DNA of 5,440 nucleotides. Source: Patescibacteria group bacterium. Its GTDB lineage: Bacteria > Patescibacteriota > Minisyncoccia > Portnoybacterales > UBA2143. Positions 5,394-5,440 of this stretch are shown here, piece by piece. The DNA lies in contig JAHJUH010000048.1 of NCBI GenBank assembly GCA_018829245.1, forward strand, positions 1 through 5,440, given 5' to 3'. The position numbers and the translations under genes were made by a program. The notes under the pieces were generated by a model, which worked only from the letters and a program-made list of their open reading frames with translations, did no database searches and had not been told where the DNA came from. How positions within the stretch are numbered: position 1 is the stretch's first letter; each line of letters opens with the position of its first letter.

Positions 5394-5440
5394 ATGAGCA
5401 TTATTTTAATAAATAAAAAAATAATAACAAAAAACCTATG
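5394..5440 (+). CDS. Start of a further gene, 3'-partial, unidentified
   Basis: An ATG three bases after the preceding TGA opens a frame that stays open to the window end (15 full codons, beginning Met-Ser-Ile-Ile-Leu-Ile-Asn-Lys-Lys). A GGTGAT ribosome-site match lies just upstream, and the close spacing fits the gene-dense layout. Too little is visible to assign a product, and in such AT-rich DNA a frame this short could be chance. The frame is the same as that of the secreted-protein gene. Another ATG occurs at the last three bases in a different register. Confidence 0.4.
   Translation, partial: MSIILINKKIITKNL

Overview
The window is strongly AT-rich, densely packed and entirely plus-strand. 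It reads as a compact bacterial genome that uses translation table 11: complete reading frames of up to 376 codons carry no in-frame TGA, and two genes end in TGA. Low GC, Lys/Ile/Asn/Phe-rich proteins, few Shine-Dalgarno sites, a secreted Fn3/PKD-type protein and a type IV prepilin-peptidase-like protein together suggest a Patescibacteria/CPR-type (Parcubacteria-like) organism. That assignment is inference from style; there is no marker gene here.

Layout: (1) 1-413, the 3' part of a small FMN-binding split-barrel protein of the pyridoxamine-phosphate-oxidase-like superfamily. It overlaps by ATGA with (2) 410-1213, an unrecognised lysine-rich soluble protein that contains evenly spaced Lys-x-Tyr strands. 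(3) A 75-nt AT-rich gap holding an imperfect hairpin. (4) 1289-2206, a membrane-anchored protein with 14 cysteines, most of them in the C-terminal half and partly in regular pairs. (5) 2170-3117, a radical SAM enzyme with a SPASM/twitch-like C-terminal cysteine cluster; its start lies inside the previous gene. (6) 3119-4249, a polytopic A24-type (prepilin-peptidase-like) aspartyl protease with an unusual C-terminal extension, 1 nt downstream. (7) A 49-nt gap with a well-formed extended -10 promoter. (8) 4299-5390, a secreted protein with two Fn3-like repeats and a PKD-like domain. (9) From 5394, the likely start of another gene that runs off the window.

Genes 4-6 look like one transcription and translation unit: Cys-rich anchored protein, radical SAM/twitch enzyme, membrane aspartyl protease. 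A working hypothesis is that the enzyme and protease mature an exported protein, possibly the Cys-rich one or a pilin-like one encoded elsewhere. The Fn3/PKD protein has its own promoter and may be a surface protein of the same envelope programme. Nothing in the window proves these links. I saw no RNA genes, mobile elements, CRISPR arrays or attachment sites.
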